Positions 63,765-64,000 of a stretch of 64,000 bases of DNA are shown here, piece after piece (position 1 is the first letter of the stretch; each line of letters opens with the position of its first letter). Made by a program: the position numbers and the translations under genes. This DNA is from Myxococcaceae bacterium (GTDB taxonomy: Bacteria; Myxococcota; Myxococcia; Myxococcales; Myxococcaceae): NCBI GenBank assembly GCA_016793095.1, contig JAEUJQ010000036.1, positions 1 through 64,000 of the forward strand, read 5' to 3'. The notes beneath the pieces were generated by a model. It was not told the origin of the DNA. It saw nothing but the letters and a program-made list of their open reading frames with translations, and searched no databases.

Positions 63765-64000
63765 ATGACGGCGAAGCGACCGAAGGAAAAGGCGTTGCTC
63801 TCGAAGCAGGACATCGTGGCGCGCCGGAAGGCCCTCAAAGAGCGGAAGCTGGGCACGTCGAACACGGGTCGCCGCGCGATCGTGGGCGTCTTCGTGCTCG
63901 CGGCGTCGGTGCTGTCGTTCCTCTCGGTGGCCACCTTCGACGCGCACGATCGCATCGGGCCGGGCTTCCGCAACGCCATCGGGCCGGTGGGCCACGCGAT
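63765..64000 (+). CDS. ftsK: FtsK-like DNA translocase, N-terminal part (3' end outside window)
   Basis: The visible 78 residues start at ATG 63765; an in-frame GTG lies one codon earlier. They contain a basic cytoplasmic start (KRPKEKALLSKQDIVARRKA), then the first membrane helix (AIVGVFVLAASVLSFLSVA) and 'DRIGPGFRNAIGPVGHA'. The phrase 'N-x-IGPVG' after the first helix is characteristic of FtsK/SpoIIIE N-terminal domains. The motor domain is beyond the edge, so the assignment rests on this start only. Confidence 0.72.
   Translation, partial: MTAKRPKEKALLSKQDIVARRKALKERKLGTSNTGRRAIVGVFVLAASVLSFLSVATFDAHDRIGPGFRNAIGPVGHA

Overview
The window is 64 kb of very GC-rich bacterial chromosome. It most likely comes from a myxobacterium (Myxococcota, Myxococcales/Cystobacterineae-like). 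Evidence: a DUF2378 protein (a family known almost only from myxobacteria), a metalloprotease ending in a MYXO-CTERM sorting tail, repeated 'DAG' (Asp-Ala-Gly) linkers, a eukaryote-type Ser/Thr kinase, MopE-type Cys/Asp repeats, and enzymes of sphingolipid and ether-lipid metabolism. I see no rRNA, CRISPR array, insertion sequence, integrase or phage gene. One tRNA (anticodon CAT) is present.

Layout. 1-623: start of a lipoprotein made of pentapeptide repeats, running off the left edge. 0.8-6.5 kb: an HNH restriction enzyme of the phosphorothioate-DNA-binding type, then a lipid-handling group (START protein, MMPL/RND transporter, second START protein, alkaline ceramidase). 6.5-10.6 kb: GNAT, MFS, a secreted protein, a protein with 14-residue repeats, a 7Fe ferredoxin. 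10.8-21.4 kb: secreted and envelope proteins (M36 protease, NTF2-type lipoprotein, peptidoglycan amidase, TolB-like propeller, LysM-M23 protein, a small lipoprotein, a coiled-coil membrane protein) and an alkyltransferase-like DNA-repair protein. 21.4-23.1 kb: alpha/beta hydrolase with a TetR regulator, and the tRNA. 23.3-32.4 kb: bulb-lectin lipoprotein, large alpha-2-macroglobulin, DUF2378, Ada, pseudo-receiver.

32.4-45.7 kb: two giant tandem paralogous lipoproteins, a universal stress protein, and a metalloprotease-beta-barrel operon. 46-49.9 kb: alkyl-DHAP synthase (ether lipids), a small secreted protein, an ExbD-like protein, an L,D-transpeptidase. 50-53.6 kb: a frameshifted phytase-like/GDPD protein with an unusual domain order, a degenerate Nudix-membrane fusion, a GGQ peptidyl-hydrolase. 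53.7-58.9 kb: a three-gene operon (Ser/Thr kinase, membrane protein, repeat lipoprotein). 59-63.6 kb: gatCAB, preceded by a zinc-ribbon/TPR membrane protein. 63.8 kb to the end: the start of an FtsK-like gene.

How the genes fit together. Much of the window is envelope biology: at least 12 predicted lipoproteins, several wall hydrolases, and lipid enzymes. Translational coupling by 1-4 base overlaps defines several operons: amidase-propeller, coiled coil-ATL, the giant lipoprotein pair, barrel-metalloprotease, kinase-membrane-lipoprotein, and gatC-gatA. The best candidates for something undescribed are the permuted GDPD inside a phytase-like domain, the degenerate Nudix-membrane fusion, the START/MMPL/ceramidase group, and the giant glycine-rich lipoprotein pair. 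All functions are read from sequence patterns without database searches.
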